Positions 26,778 through 36,729 are shown, counted from the first letter of the stretch. The stretch: 64,000 bases of DNA from Sulfurovum sp. (GCA_024637255.1 JAGXFO010000009.1:186001-250000), one strand, 5' to 3'. Translations and numbers: made by a program. The notes: generated from the letters alone by a model not told the origin.

Positions 26778-28082
26778 ATGATAGCAATCGTTATGTTCGT
26801 CACAGCCTTATTACTTCTTGTTATAGGCTTTCCTGTTGCCTTTACCTTTGCAGGTGTTGCAATAATATTTGCACTTATTACTGATGGTTTTTTTGGATCC
26901 ATAGATCTTTTCACAATGGTGCCCTATCGTATTATGTCAACAATGACAAATACGATTTTGATGGCAATTCCTCTGTTTATCTTTATGGGAATAGTACTTC
27001 AAAAAAGTAAAATGGCAGAAAAACTCCTTGAATCAAGCGGTATGCTTTTTGGTTCTGTAAGAGGAGGCATAGCTGTTTCAACAATACTCGTCGGTGCAAT
27101 GCTTGCAGCTTCCACTGGTGTCGTCGGAGCATCTGTTGTGGCAATGGGTGTTATTGCTCTTCCTGTAATGCTTAAACATAAATATGATCCTAGTCTTGCC
27201 TCTGGAATTATCTGTGCTTCTGGAACGTTGGGTCAAATAATCCCTCCGTCAATAGTACTCATTATACTTGCGGATGTTATGTACGTTCCCGTAGGTGATT
27301 TATTTAAGGCCGCTGTTATCCCGGGGCTTACGCTTGTGGGACTATATATACTATATGTATTGATCTTGGCATATTTCAAAAAAGATGTGGCACCAGCAAT
27401 TGTCTTTGAGGATGACACTATCTCTAAGTCGCAACAGTGGAAAACCGCACTAAAAGCTATTGTGCCTCCGCTTGTACTGATTGTACTTGTGCTTGGTTCT
27501 ATATTCTCAGGTTTCGCCACAGCAACGGAATCTGCAGCTATAGGAGGTATCGGTGCGCTTATCTTATCTTATCTATATAGAGAGTTTTCATTCAAAATGC
27601 TGCATGAAAGTGCTCTTGAAACGGCGAAGATAACCAGCATGGTTTTTGCCATTCTTATCGCAGCAACGGCATTTTCTATGGTTTTTTCAGAAATGGGAGG
27701 AGATGTTATTGTCGAAGAATTTATGATGGGTCTGCCTGGCGAAAAATGGGGCTTCTTGGTTCTTTCTATGATAGCTATTCTTATACTTGGATTTTTTATC
27801 GATTTTGTTGAAATATCATTTATAGTTGTGCCTATCCTTGCACCTATCGCGGCAAATCTTGGGATAGACCCTGTATGGTTCGCGATTTTGATTGCGATGA
27901 ATCTACAAACATCTTTCCTGACCCCGCCTTTTGGATTTAGTCTTTTTTATCTTAAAGGTGTTGCTCCCTCATCAGTAACAACGGCACAGATCTATAAAGG
28001 TGTTGTTCCCTTTATTCTGATACAAGTGATGGTGCTGACTGGTATTATTATGTTCCCAGGTTTTTTTGGATTTAATGTATAA
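26778..28082 (+). CDS. dctM: TRAP transporter large membrane subunit
   Basis: A 434-residue inner-membrane permease with about 12 helices, which moves the substrate with sodium. Typical segments are AIPLFIFMGIVLQKSKMAEKLL, VGAMLAASTGVVGASVVAMGVIALPVML, ICASGTLGQIIPPSIVLIILAD and ILGFFIDFVEISFIVVPILAP. Length is normal. It closes the TRAP unit and is followed by a hairpin. Confidence 0.92.
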   Translation: MIAIVMFVTALLLLVIGFPVAFTFAGVAIIFALITDGFFGSIDLFTMVPYRIMSTMTNTILMAIPLFIFMGIVLQKSKMAEKLLESSGMLFGSVRGGIAVSTILVGAMLAASTGVVGASVVAMGVIALPVMLKHKYDPSLASGIICASGTLGQIIPPSIVLIILADVMYVPVGDLFKAAVIPGLTLVGLYILYVLILAYFKKDVAPAIVFEDDTISKSQQWKTALKAIVPPLVLIVLVLGSIFSGFATATESAAIGGIGALILSYLYREFSFKMLHESALETAKITSMVFAILIAATAFSMVFSEMGGDVIVEEFMMGLPGEKWGFLVLSMIAILILGFFIDFVEISFIVVPILAPIAANLGIDPVWFAILIAMNLQTSFLTPPFGFSLFYLKGVAPSSVTTAQIYKGVVPFILIQVMVLTGIIMFPGFFGFNV

Positions 28083-28085
28083 ATA

Positions 28086-28105
28086 GGAGTCTTCATCAAG
28101 ACTCC
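28086..28105 (+). terminator. Hairpin after dctM
   Basis: GGAGTCTT (28086-28093) pairs with AAGACTCC (28098-28105), loop CATC, four bases after the dctM stop. No T-run follows, so termination strength is uncertain. Confidence 0.55.
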
Positions 28106-28341
28106 ATCACAGAAAAAATATGCTTTTCTTTTCACCTTTTTTGTTTATACTCCTATCTTCTCACTAAAAATAAAATATAGTATCTTTTTACTAGGATCAA
28201 AAGGGTTTCTGATTCATAACCTCCTTTGTTCTTGGTCAAAAAAGTATAGACTGCAATCAGTTAACATTTTACTTCAATCTGTGTATTTTAAAATTTACTA
28301 AATACTTCTATCTTATAAGTTAATGCATCCTTAGTAATTTA

Positions 28342-30024
28342 ATGGTAAAATTGAAAATTAAAGAGGGTATATTGTGGAAGGATAATGTCATTTTTTTAAA
28401 AAATAAAACAATTGCGGGTATCCATGTCGTTGGTATGCTTATGATGCTTATGGTCATTATTATATTTTCGATAATAGTTGCCTATAGTGAATACCAAAAT
28501 TTTGACGCTGAAGTTAAAAGTATTCAAGCAGAATTTATTCAAAAACAAAAAGACACTATTGCCTTTGATGTCACGCGCGTACTCAAGTTTATCAGTAACG
28601 CATATGAATATAGAAACACAGTGATAGATGAAAATGTGTTGAAAAAACAGATACTTCATGCCATTGAAGAACTCTATGGGCGTCCCGATGGTACGGGATA
28701 TATTTTTGTGTATGATTTTAACGGTATCGTGCTTTCTGACCCTATACAAACACAGAATATAGGTAAAAATCTTTATACAATTGCAGATATGAATGGTGTA
28801 ATGGTCATTAAAGATCTTATAGATATTTCACGAAAAAAAGAGGGCGGATTTGTTGAATACGAGTGGCTAAAACCTACTACAGGTTCATTGAGTCCTAAAA
28901 TATCTTATGCGAAATCCTTTGAACCTTGGGGTTGGATGGTTGGGACAGGTGTGTATCTTGATGAAGTAGAAATACTTATTCAAACTCAAAAAGAGATACT
29001 CAAAAATAGACTTAATAAGTATTCTCTTGAAATGGTGTTTCTTTTGGCTATTTTGTTTATAGCGGGTATTATAGGGATTGTCATTACAAATCGTATACTT
29101 CAAAGAGAGATATCTTCATTTAGTGATTATTTTAAAGAAGCTTCATCTACGTATGCCATGATAGATGAGGATAATATACGTCTTTCTGAATTTAAAAAAA
29201 TGGTGCATTATATTAATGCGATGATCAGCGTTATCCATCTAAGGAAAGAAAAACTAAAAAAGTTGAACCTGACACTTGAATCAAAAGTAGCGCAGAAAAC
29301 AAAAGATTTAAGTGAGCAAAACATTTTGCTTGAAAAAGAAAAAGATTTTAATGCTTCTCTTGTCAAGGCACAAGACAGTTTTATTAAGCATTCTATCCAC
29401 GAGATCAATACACCGTTGGCGGTGATTATGACCCATATTGATTTGTTTAAAATGAAAGAAGGTGAAAACAGATATCTTAGAAAAATAGAGGCAGCAAGTA
29501 AGATCATTTCTAACATCTATGATGATTTGAGCTATGTGGTGAAAAAAAACCGTTTTGTTTATGTTAAAAAGCACTTGAATATTTCTCAGTTTCTTGAGGA
29601 GAGGATTGACTTTTTTTCTGAAATTGCATTAGGAAATCAACATAACATCATTGCTGAGATTCAAAATGATCTTTGGCTTTATTTTAGTCTCGAAGAATTA
29701 CAGAGGATTATTGATAACAATTTATCTAATGCCATTAAATATGCCAATAAAGATACGGATGTAAGGGTGATACTTAAAGAAGAGAAAGAAGAAATTATGT
29801 TGAAATTTTTAACTATTTCTCCTAAAATAGGAGATACTGAACGTATCTTTAAAGCTTATGAGCGTGAGAATAATGTACGGGGTGGCTTTGGATTGGGACT
29901 AGAAATAGTCTATACTATTTGTCAAAAAGAAAACGTTAAAATAGAAGTACAGTCTGATGATGACATGACAGTATTCAGTTATAGGTTTAATAAGGAGGGG
30001 CTAGATGAAAGTATTATTGCTTGA
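28342..30024 (+). CDS. Cache-domain sensor histidine kinase next to TRAP genes
   Basis: A 560-residue membrane sensor. A helix at about 35-55, a periplasmic Cache-type domain (about 60-215, GYIFVYDFNGIVLSDP, EYEWLKPTTGSLSPKISYAKSF and WMVGTGVYLDE) and a second helix (about 232-250) are followed by a coiled coil and kinase core. The H-box is SFIKHSIHEINTPLAVIM, the N-box IIDNNLSNAIKYAN, and the last glycine box RGGFGLGLEIV. The first glycine box (DxGxG) is not recognisable: SPKIGDTERIFKAYER stands there. Such Cache domains often sense carboxylates. A TTG at 28372 with GAGGG upstream is an alternative start. It overlaps the regulator gene by 20 bases. Confidence 0.85.
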   Translation: MVKLKIKEGILWKDNVIFLKNKTIAGIHVVGMLMMLMVIIIFSIIVAYSEYQNFDAEVKSIQAEFIQKQKDTIAFDVTRVLKFISNAYEYRNTVIDENVLKKQILHAIEELYGRPDGTGYIFVYDFNGIVLSDPIQTQNIGKNLYTIADMNGVMVIKDLIDISRKKEGGFVEYEWLKPTTGSLSPKISYAKSFEPWGWMVGTGVYLDEVEILIQTQKEILKNRLNKYSLEMVFLLAILFIAGIIGIVITNRILQREISSFSDYFKEASSTYAMIDEDNIRLSEFKKMVHYINAMISVIHLRKEKLKKLNLTLESKVAQKTKDLSEQNILLEKEKDFNASLVKAQDSFIKHSIHEINTPLAVIMTHIDLFKMKEGENRYLRKIEAASKIISNIYDDLSYVVKKNRFVYVKKHLNISQFLEERIDFFSEIALGNQHNIIAEIQNDLWLYFSLEELQRIIDNNLSNAIKYANKDTDVRVILKEEKEEIMLKFLTISPKIGDTERIFKAYERENNVRGGFGLGLEIVYTICQKENVKIEVQSDDDMTVFSYRFNKEGLDESIIA

Positions 30025-30667
30025 AGATGAGTTAATGCTCCAGAGTGCGATAAAAGAGTATTTGACGGATACAGGGTATGCAGTGACAGCATTTGAAGAT
30101 GGCAAAGAAGCGTATGCCAATATATGTAATAACAGTTACGACCTTTTTATCTTTGATATCAATACACCCAGTATGGATGGACTTTCTTTACTTGATACCC
30201 TGCAAAAAGAGAAGATATATGTACCTACTATCTTCATCTCTGCTATTACGGAGATAGAGCAGATAAGTAAAGCGTATGAGTTAGGGTGTTATGATTATTT
30301 GAAAAAACCTTTTCATCTCAAAGAATTAAGTTTGCATATAGAACGATTGCTAAGAATTGCAGACATACGAGCAAAAAGTTTTATAAAGATATCCAAAATG
30401 TATGGTTATGACATTGAGAACAAATGTTTGTTATTTGATGGTGCAGAACAACTGCTAACCAATAAACAATCACAGATCATAGAACTTTTTGCTGTAAATA
30501 TCAATAAAGTGGTTGACTTTGAAATGCTTAGATACTATGCATGGGATGACAGTCCTGTAGATAATGCTATCATGAGAGCAGAGATACATAGGGTTCGTCA
30601 AGTGCTCAAGGAAGACTTAATCGTAACACTCAAGGGTGTTGGATATATACTGATCAAAAAAACTTGA
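30005..30667 (+). CDS. OmpR-family response regulator
   Basis: A 220-residue DNA-binding regulator, partner of the Cache-domain kinase. The receiver has the acidic pair in LLLEDEL, phospho-Asp51 in FDINTPSMDG, and the Lys in YDYLKKPFHLKEL. The C-terminal winged helix (about 125-220) has LLTNKQSQIIELFAVN, ILKEDLIVTLKGVGYILIKK. It starts inside the kinase gene and its stop falls in the loop of a perfect hairpin. Likely targets are the TRAP and porin promoters that carry tandem 11-bp repeats. Confidence 0.9.
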   Translation: MKVLLLEDELMLQSAIKEYLTDTGYAVTAFEDGKEAYANICNNSYDLFIFDINTPSMDGLSLLDTLQKEKIYVPTIFISAITEIEQISKAYELGCYDYLKKPFHLKELSLHIERLLRIADIRAKSFIKISKMYGYDIENKCLLFDGAEQLLTNKQSQIIELFAVNINKVVDFEMLRYYAWDDSPVDNAIMRAEIHRVRQVLKEDLIVTLKGVGYILIKKT

Positions 30668-30688
30668 TTTTTTTGATCAGTATATATC
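30642..30688 (+). terminator. Perfect 21-bp hairpin overlapping the regulator stop codon
   Basis: The arms 30642-30662 and 30668-30688 are exact inverted complements of 21 bases with a 5-base loop (30663-30667) that contains the TGA stop. Left arm ends in seven A, right arm begins with seven T, so the left half is coding sequence for the last residues. It is probably the terminator of the kinase-regulator unit. Confidence 0.75.
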
Positions 30689-30749
30689 TCCATTTTGTAA
30701 CCAATATACACAGATAACTTTTTTTAATAAAACTTTCCCCTTCTTTTCC

Positions 30750-30786
30750 CTAATGCTACGTTAATGCTACGTTAATGCTTCATAAT
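30750..30786 (+). promoter_or_regulatory. Three tandem 11-bp repeats upstream of the porin gene
   Basis: Units CTAATGCTACG (30750-30760), TTAATGCTACG (30761-30771) and TTAATGCTTCA (30772-30782) run head to tail and run into CATAAT (30781-30786), a possible -10. The absence of a normal -35 and its replacement by repeats is the layout of an activator-dependent promoter. The porin ATG follows 27 bases later. Confidence 0.6.
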
Positions 30787-30812
30787 ATATGTAAAAAATA
30801 AGAGGAGACAAA

Positions 30813-32165
30813 ATGAGAAGATATTTAGCTTTATCTATGGTAGCATCAACACTGCTTATGGCTGGGGGAGATATTGTGCCAGTGGAGCCAGTAGTAGGGG
30901 TGGCCGCAGAGCAGGATTATGGTGAGATCTTTGGACAATCAAGAACTTTTTATCTTGACAGAACATATTCAGGGTCTTTAGTTAACAATCGTAGTTCACT
31001 GGCAACAGGTGGTTACATAGGTTATAAAACACCTGACTTCAATGGCTTTACAGCAGTAGTTGCAGCGTATGGAACCTATGGATTTGATATACATGATGAA
31101 GATGCATCAGTTGCAGGTGCTTCAGCTTATGATCCTGCACTTTACGGTGATAATTTTGAGAATTATGCATTTATAGGTCAACTTTACCTCAATTATGCAT
31201 TTGGAAATACCAATATCAAAATAGGTCGTCAACAACTTGATACACCGATGGCAGGTTCAGATGATGCAAGAATGATTCCTAACCTTTTTGAAGCAGCAGT
31301 ATTGAGTAATACAGACATCGATGATACAACACTTATTTTGGCACATATAACTAGAGAGACTGTAGGTACGTTTGCTAATGTGTACCCTGCAAGTTTACCT
31401 TCTCTTGCTATCCAAGGTGGATATGGTTATGGATATAAAGAAGGTACTAACGGTCGTTTTGCTGATATGGGTGTTATTACATTAGGTGCAGGTACTGATA
31501 CCGCAGGCGTTACTGCAGGTGCAATCATTTATAAAGGCATTGAGAATCTTACGCTTCAAGCTTGGGATTACTATGCGCATGATATTTTAAATGCAGTATA
31601 TTTACAAGCGGATTATGGATGGAATTGTTTACTTAATAATGATGTAAAAATGACTGCTTCTGCACAATATATCAACGAAAGTGATGTTGGTGACCAACTA
31701 GCAGGTAATGTAGACAGTAACTATGGAGCGGTGAAGTTAAATGCGGCTTATGGAGCACTTAGCGGATATGCAGCTTACTCTCAAACTGCTGACAGTGACG
31801 GGACTATGAATGGTGGCATTCTCACACCATGGGGCGGCATGCCGGCATTTACGCAAGGGATGGTTACAAGACATATGTTCTTTGCAGACACCGACGCGAC
31901 TAAAGTTTCAGGTACCTATAGCTTTAAAGAGATGACCGATCTTGACTTAAAAGCAAGTGTATATTATGTATCATTTGATGTGGGGGACGTAGCGACTTAT
32001 GCATCAGGTCTTAACTCATCAGAATCTGGATTTGATATAGAATATCAAGCAACAAAAGCATTGAATTTGAGATTTAGAGGGAATTTCCCAAGAGATTTCG
32101 GAGATACTGCCGATGGACCGTACAATTGGGATGAATATAGACTCATAGCAAACTATAACTTTTAA
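30813..32165 (+). CDS. OprD-like outer-membrane porin
   Basis: A 450-residue outer-membrane channel of the Campylobacterota major-porin type. The signal peptide ends ...LLMA, mature N-terminus GGDIVPVEPVV. The body is rich in aromatic/glycine strands (GGYIGYKTPDFNGFTAVVAAYG, NIKIGRQQLDTPMAGSDDARM is the hallmark porin motif) and the last residue is Phe (YRLIANYNF), as needed for BAM assembly. Its place between the TRAP/sensor genes and the acetate permease points to small organic acid entry. ATG has AGAGGAG upstream. Confidence 0.88.
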   Translation: MRRYLALSMVASTLLMAGGDIVPVEPVVGVAAEQDYGEIFGQSRTFYLDRTYSGSLVNNRSSLATGGYIGYKTPDFNGFTAVVAAYGTYGFDIHDEDASVAGASAYDPALYGDNFENYAFIGQLYLNYAFGNTNIKIGRQQLDTPMAGSDDARMIPNLFEAAVLSNTDIDDTTLILAHITRETVGTFANVYPASLPSLAIQGGYGYGYKEGTNGRFADMGVITLGAGTDTAGVTAGAIIYKGIENLTLQAWDYYAHDILNAVYLQADYGWNCLLNNDVKMTASAQYINESDVGDQLAGNVDSNYGAVKLNAAYGALSGYAAYSQTADSDGTMNGGILTPWGGMPAFTQGMVTRHMFFADTDATKVSGTYSFKEMTDLDLKASVYYVSFDVGDVATYASGLNSSESGFDIEYQATKALNLRFRGNFPRDFGDTADGPYNWDEYRLIANYNF

Positions 32166-32222
32166 AAGACTATAGTACAAGTAGCGTTGACTATTTGCAC
32201 ATTAAAACATGAAGGAGAAAAA

Positions 32223-32543
32223 ATGACTAAAGAACAAGTACAAGCGATTAAATATAATCCTAAGTACCAGGAGCTCATTAGTAAAAGAGGTAAATTCGCA
32301 TGGACACTTACTATTATTATGTTAGTAGTATATTATGCGTTTATTTTGTTAATCGCATTTAGCCCAGAAACACTAGGAGCCAAAATAAGCCCAGATGCTA
32401 TGATGACCGTAGGTATACCTGTTGGTATTGCCATTATTGTTTTTTCATTTGTTTTAACAGGGGTTTATGTCAGAAGAGCAAATGGTGAGTTTGACGGACT
32501 CTTAAGTGACTTAAAAAATGATCTAGAAAAGGGGATGAAATAA
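32223..32543 (+). CDS. DUF485 small membrane partner of ActP
   Basis: A 106-residue inner-membrane protein with two helices (about 22-42 and 58-82), homologous to E. coli YjcH, which always precedes the acetate permease gene. It reads [20 protein letters not shown] at the front. The ATG at 32223 follows GAAGGAGAAAAA; an upstream TTG at 32187 is in frame but not needed. Its stop overlaps the actP start by 1 base. The role is not well established. Confidence 0.87.
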   Translation: MTKEQVQAIKYNPKYQELISKRGKFAWTLTIIMLVVYYAFILLIAFSPETLGAKISPDAMMTVGIPVGIAIIVFSFVLTGVYVRRANGEFDGLLSDLKNDLEKGMK

Positions 32544-34213
32544 TGTTAGGTAAGTTTTTATCTCTATTTATACTTGCGGCAACAACAGTTGCATTTGCAG
32601 TAGGCGCAGATTTGGGAGAAGGTACAAAAGCTGAATCACTAAATGTTCCAGCGATCGTTATGTTCCTTATTTTTGTTGCCGCGACACTTGGTATTACATA
32701 CTGGGCTTCAAAAAGAACAAAATCAGCAAAAGATTTTTATACTGCCGGTGGTGGTATCACAGGTACTCAAAATGGTACTGCGATTGCAGGTGACTACATG
32801 TCAGCAGCATCCTTCCTTGGTATTACCGGAATGGTCTACCTCAAAGGGTACGATGGACTAATTTTTTCAATCGGATTCTTAGTCGGTTGGCCGATTATTC
32901 TTTTTATGATTTCTGAGCAACTTAGGAACCTTGGTAAATATACATTCGCCGATGTTACTGCATATAGATTAAAACAAAAACAGGTAAGAATTTTGGCTGC
33001 ACTTGGATCTATCTCTGTCGTTATTCTCTATTTGATTGCTCAAATGGTTGGTGCCGGTCAATTGATTAAGATTCTATTTGGCTTAGACTATGAGTTTGCA
33101 GTTGTTCTTGTTGGTATATTGATGATCTTATACGTTGTATTTGGTGGTATGCTTGCAACTACATGGGTACAGATTATTAAAGCGGTTCTACTTCTTTTGG
33201 GTACTACTTTTATGTCAATTATGGTGATGTCTGAATTTGGATTTAGTTTTGATACACTCTTTACAAGAGCAACAGAGATACACTCTCAAGGTGTAGCGAT
33301 TATGAGTCCTGGTGGACTAGTGTCTGATCCTGTTTCAGCTATCTCTCTTGGTATTGCGCTTATGTTCGGTACAGCGGGTCTGCCGCACATACTTATGAGA
33401 TTCTTTACGGTTGCAGATGCAAAAGAGGCTAGAAAATCAGTGTTTGTGGCAACGGGACTTATTGGTTACTTCTATGTACTTACATTCATTATGGGATTTG
33501 GTGCCATCGTACTCGTACTTGGCGACCCAGCGGGTACTTACTTGTCAGCAGATGGTGTTACACTTAAAGGTATGAATAACATGGCAGCAGTATGGCTTGC
33601 TCACGCTGTGGGTGGTGACTACTTCTTAGGATTTATCTCTGCAGTTGCTTTTGCTACTATCCTTGCGGTTGTATCCGGTCTTACGCTTGCGGGCGCTTCA
33701 GCCATTTCACATGACCTTTATGCCAACGCATTTGCAAAAGGTAAAATAGTGGATGAAGCAAAAGAGATGCAAGTATCAAAAATGGCGACAGTTGCCATCG
33801 GTATTGCTGCAATCTTCTTTGGTATTGCTTTTGAAGAACAAAATATTGCATTCGTGGTTGCACTTGCATTTACAATCGCAGCTTCAGCTAACTTCCCAGT
33901 ATTGTTTATGTCAATCTTCTGGAAAAAGTTAACAACAAGAGGTGCCGTGATTGGTGGATACATCGGTCTCATTTCATCGCTTGTACTCGTTATCCTTGGC
34001 CCTGCTGTTTGGGTAGATATCTTAGGTAACGCTTCGGCTATTGTACCTTATAGCTTTCCGGCTGTTTTCTCAGTGCCTTTAGCGTTTATTGCTATATGGT
34101 TCTTCTCGATTACAGACAATTCAGACGATGCAGCGAGATGTATCGAAGAATTTGATGCCCAAGACATTAGATGTCAAACTGGTATTGGTGCAGATGGTGC
34201 AGCAAACCACTAG
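32543..34213 (+). CDS. actP: Cation/acetate symporter ActP
   Basis: A 556-residue sodium:solute symporter (SSS family) that takes up acetate and other short monocarboxylates. About 13 helices. Markers are [30 protein letters not shown] near the front, [16 protein letters not shown] and [30 protein letters not shown] overlaps the DUF485 stop; a long hairpin follows. Downstream signalling, exonuclease and acetyl-CoA synthetase genes make the acetate role likely. Confidence 0.93.
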   Translation: MLGKFLSLFILAATTVAFAVGADLGEGTKAESLNVPAIVMFLIFVAATLGITYWASKRTKSAKDFYTAGGGITGTQNGTAIAGDYMSAASFLGITGMVYLKGYDGLIFSIGFLVGWPIILFMISEQLRNLGKYTFADVTAYRLKQKQVRILAALGSISVVILYLIAQMVGAGQLIKILFGLDYEFAVVLVGILMILYVVFGGMLATTWVQIIKAVLLLLGTTFMSIMVMSEFGFSFDTLFTRATEIHSQGVAIMSPGGLVSDPVSAISLGIALMFGTAGLPHILMRFFTVADAKEARKSVFVATGLIGYFYVLTFIMGFGAIVLVLGDPAGTYLSADGVTLKGMNNMAAVWLAHAVGGDYFLGFISAVAFATILAVVSGLTLAGASAISHDLYANAFAKGKIVDEAKEMQVSKMATVAIGIAAIFFGIAFEEQNIAFVVALAFTIAASANFPVLFMSIFWKKLTTRGAVIGGYIGLISSLVLVILGPAVWVDILGNASAIVPYSFPAVFSVPLAFIAIWFFSITDNSDDAARCIEEFDAQDIRCQTGIGADGAANH

Positions 34214-34220
34214 CTCAACC

Positions 34221-34252
34221 TTTAACCAAAGTCCTTTTGGGCTTTGGTTAAA
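34221..34252 (+). terminator. Long hairpin after actP
   Basis: TTTAACCAAAGTCC (34221-34234) pairs with GGGCTTTGGTTAAA (34239-34252), 14 bp with one G-T pair and a TTTT loop. It stands between actP and the DUF294 protein gene. Confidence 0.7.
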
Positions 34253-34278
34253 TACTAAAATATTATTTAGGAAAATCA

Positions 34279-36105
34279 TTGATAGCTTTATTGGAAAGTT
34301 TAAAAGCACACCATCCCTTCTCGCTTCTTGACAATACGTCATTGAAAATGATTGAAAAATCTGCACAAATTGCTTATTACCCAGAAAATACTACACTAGT
34401 GAAGACACAAAATGTGCCTCAAAGCATTTATTATATTATTAAAGGTGCTGTATGCGTAAAAAATGAAGATGAGTTATTGGACGTGTATCATAGCTATGAT
34501 ACCTTTGGTGGTATTGAGATCATAGGAAATAAACCTTCAGAGTACAACTATATTGTAAGTGAAGAGTTGATTTGTTATGAGATACCAGCAAAGATATTTT
34601 TAGACTTGTGTGAACAAAATAAAGCATTTAAAGAGTATTTCTTTTCATCTATTATAGATAGAATGGATATGCTGAATGATAAAAAAGAGTATGCATGTAT
34701 TAGTGACTTAATGGTAGCAAGAGTAGAGAAGTCCATCCTTCATAAAGCATGTGTTGTACCTTCAAATAAACCGATTATTGAAGCATTAAGACAAATGCAT
34801 AATTCAGATGCCACATGTCTTCTTGTGGAAAATGAAGAAGGATTTGGTATTGTAACGGATCAAGATTTCAGACATTACATTCTAGAGAAAGAGGTAGAAA
34901 ATCTAGAAATGATTAAAGATATTCAAACCTACCCAATTCATACTATACAAGAAGGTGAATTACTTTTTAATATCTTACTTCTTATGACTGGACAGTCCAT
35001 TAAGCATTTACCTGTCTTGGACAAAAAGAATCAGATAGTAGGTGTTTTAGAGCTTATTGACCTTTTAAGTTATTTTTCAAACCAAACACACCTTATCACT
35101 GTACAGATGGAAAAAGCAAGAGATTTAGATGCAGTGATCTCCGCATCTAGCCGTATGAATATTATGATTGAAACACTACACGCCAAAGGAATTAAAAGTC
35201 GTTATATAGCTAAACTTATTTCAGAGATCAACCGTAAAATGTACAATAAAATCTTTGAATTTGTTATTCCTAGGGAGTGGCATGAAAAAGTGACATTCAT
35301 TTTGTTAGGGAGCGAAGGTAGAGAAGAACAGATCTTACGTACAGACCAGGACAATGCACTCATTTTTGAGGATGGATTTACGCCTATTGATGCGGATGAA
35401 GTCACTGAAAAATTCATCAGTGTTTTAGATGAAGTGGGTTTTCCACGTTGTGAGGGTAACGTAATGATCATCAATCCTAAGTGGAGAAAAAGTGTTTCAG
35501 ACTATAAGAAAGATATTAGAATCTGGTTAGATGAGCCCACTTATGACGGCTTTATGGATATGGCGATTTTCTTTGACTCCCTAGCTATTTGTGGCAATAC
35601 AAAACTCCATGAGGAACTTATAGAATACCTTATAGTCAAAGTATCAGAAAATAAAATCATCCTTTCTCACTTTGCACGTTCAATACAGACTTTTGAATCA
35701 TCGCTTGGGATGTTCTCACAGTTTATCAGTGCAGATAAAGAACATAAAAATGAAATAGATATTAAAAAAGGTGCGCTGTTTGCCTTAGTGCATGGGGTAA
35801 GGGCATTGGCACTTGAAAATGGCATTAGAGAAACCAATACTACTATGCGTATCAAAGCGTTAAATAACATTGGCTATTTGACTAAAGAAGATGCTTCAAA
35901 TCTTATAGAAGCGTTAGAGGCTATAAATACATTAAGGTTACATGCACAGTTAGGAAAGTTATTCAGAGGTACTCCTATGGATAACTTTATTTCTCTTGAA
36001 AACATAGGAAAATTAGAACGAGATTTACTCAAAGAATCTATCAAAACAGTTAATCACTTTAAAAAGAGATTGACACATCATTTTAATCTTTCAATGGTAG
36101 GGTAA
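34279..36105 (+). CDS. cNMP-binding / CBS / DUF294 nucleotidyltransferase-like regulator
   Basis: A 608-residue cytosolic signalling protein. It has a cyclic-nucleotide-binding-like domain (about 5-130), two CBS domains (about 150-275, CLLVENEEGFGIVTDQDF and HLPVLDKKNQIVGVLELID), a DUF294 nucleotidyltransferase-like domain (about 300-445, LLGSEGREEQILRTDQDNALIF, which keeps the GS and DxD residues) and a helical DUF294 C-terminal domain. Related proteins stand with actP and a DnaQ-like exonuclease in many proteobacteria (Pseudomonas for instance). It probably senses nucleotide state and modifies a protein, but the target is unknown. TTG start, behind TTAGGAAAATCA. Confidence 0.83.
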   Translation: MIALLESLKAHHPFSLLDNTSLKMIEKSAQIAYYPENTTLVKTQNVPQSIYYIIKGAVCVKNEDELLDVYHSYDTFGGIEIIGNKPSEYNYIVSEELICYEIPAKIFLDLCEQNKAFKEYFFSSIIDRMDMLNDKKEYACISDLMVARVEKSILHKACVVPSNKPIIEALRQMHNSDATCLLVENEEGFGIVTDQDFRHYILEKEVENLEMIKDIQTYPIHTIQEGELLFNILLLMTGQSIKHLPVLDKKNQIVGVLELIDLLSYFSNQTHLITVQMEKARDLDAVISASSRMNIMIETLHAKGIKSRYIAKLISEINRKMYNKIFEFVIPREWHEKVTFILLGSEGREEQILRTDQDNALIFEDGFTPIDADEVTEKFISVLDEVGFPRCEGNVMIINPKWRKSVSDYKKDIRIWLDEPTYDGFMDMAIFFDSLAICGNTKLHEELIEYLIVKVSENKIILSHFARSIQTFESSLGMFSQFISADKEHKNEIDIKKGALFALVHGVRALALENGIRETNTTMRIKALNNIGYLTKEDASNLIEALEAINTLRLHAQLGKLFRGTPMDNFISLENIGKLERDLLKESIKTVNHFKKRLTHHFNLSMVG

Positions 36106-36108
36106 TTG

Positions 36109-36729
36109 ATGTTTGATAAATTCTTTTACAATCGAAATCGTAAAAAATTGACAGATGAGCGTTTTGCTTTTTTGTTTGATGAACCACATGAAGATGAATA
36201 TGTTGTTTACGATTGTGAAACTACAGGACTAGATCCTAAAATAGATGACATTATTTCTATTGGAGCAGTTAAAATTAAAGGAAATAAGATTTTAACCAAT
36301 GAGGCGATCCATATTTATATACAGCAAAAAAAAGATATTTCTCATAAGAGTATTACCATTCATCAAATTAGAAATTGTGATCTACAGGGAGCCATTCCTC
36401 TTCAAGAGGCTATAGAAAAATTTCTTTACTATATCGGCAGCAGAACACTGGTTGGATACTATTTGGAATTTGATGTAGCCATGATAAATAAATATATCAA
36501 GCCGATATTCGGCATTACTCTACCCAATAAAAAAGAAGAAGTCTCAGCACTTTATTATGATAAAAAAATTGCAAGAATTCCTCAGGGCAATATAGATTTG
36601 AGATTTGACACTATTTTAAAAGATCTGGCATTGCCGAGCCTTCAAGTACACGATGCTCTGAATGATGCTGTTATGATGGCGATGATGTATGTAAAGTTAA
36701 AAAATATGACTAAATTTAAAGGGGCATAG
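36109..36729 (+). CDS. DnaQ-like 3'-5' exonuclease next to DUF294 gene
   Basis: A 206-residue DEDD exonuclease. Exo I is VVYDCETTGLDPKIDDIISIGAV, Exo II lies in VGYYLEFDVAMINKYI, and Exo III is HDALNDAVMMAMM, so the enzyme is probably active. The family is related to the epsilon subunit of DNA polymerase III, but the position beside the DUF294 gene argues for a nucleic-acid or nucleotide-turnover role linked to acetate use. Its start follows the upstream stop with only 3 bases. No extra domain. Confidence 0.82.
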   Translation: MFDKFFYNRNRKKLTDERFAFLFDEPHEDEYVVYDCETTGLDPKIDDIISIGAVKIKGNKILTNEAIHIYIQQKKDISHKSITIHQIRNCDLQGAIPLQEAIEKFLYYIGSRTLVGYYLEFDVAMINKYIKPIFGITLPNKKEEVSALYYDKKIARIPQGNIDLRFDTILKDLALPSLQVHDALNDAVMMAMMYVKLKNMTKFKGA

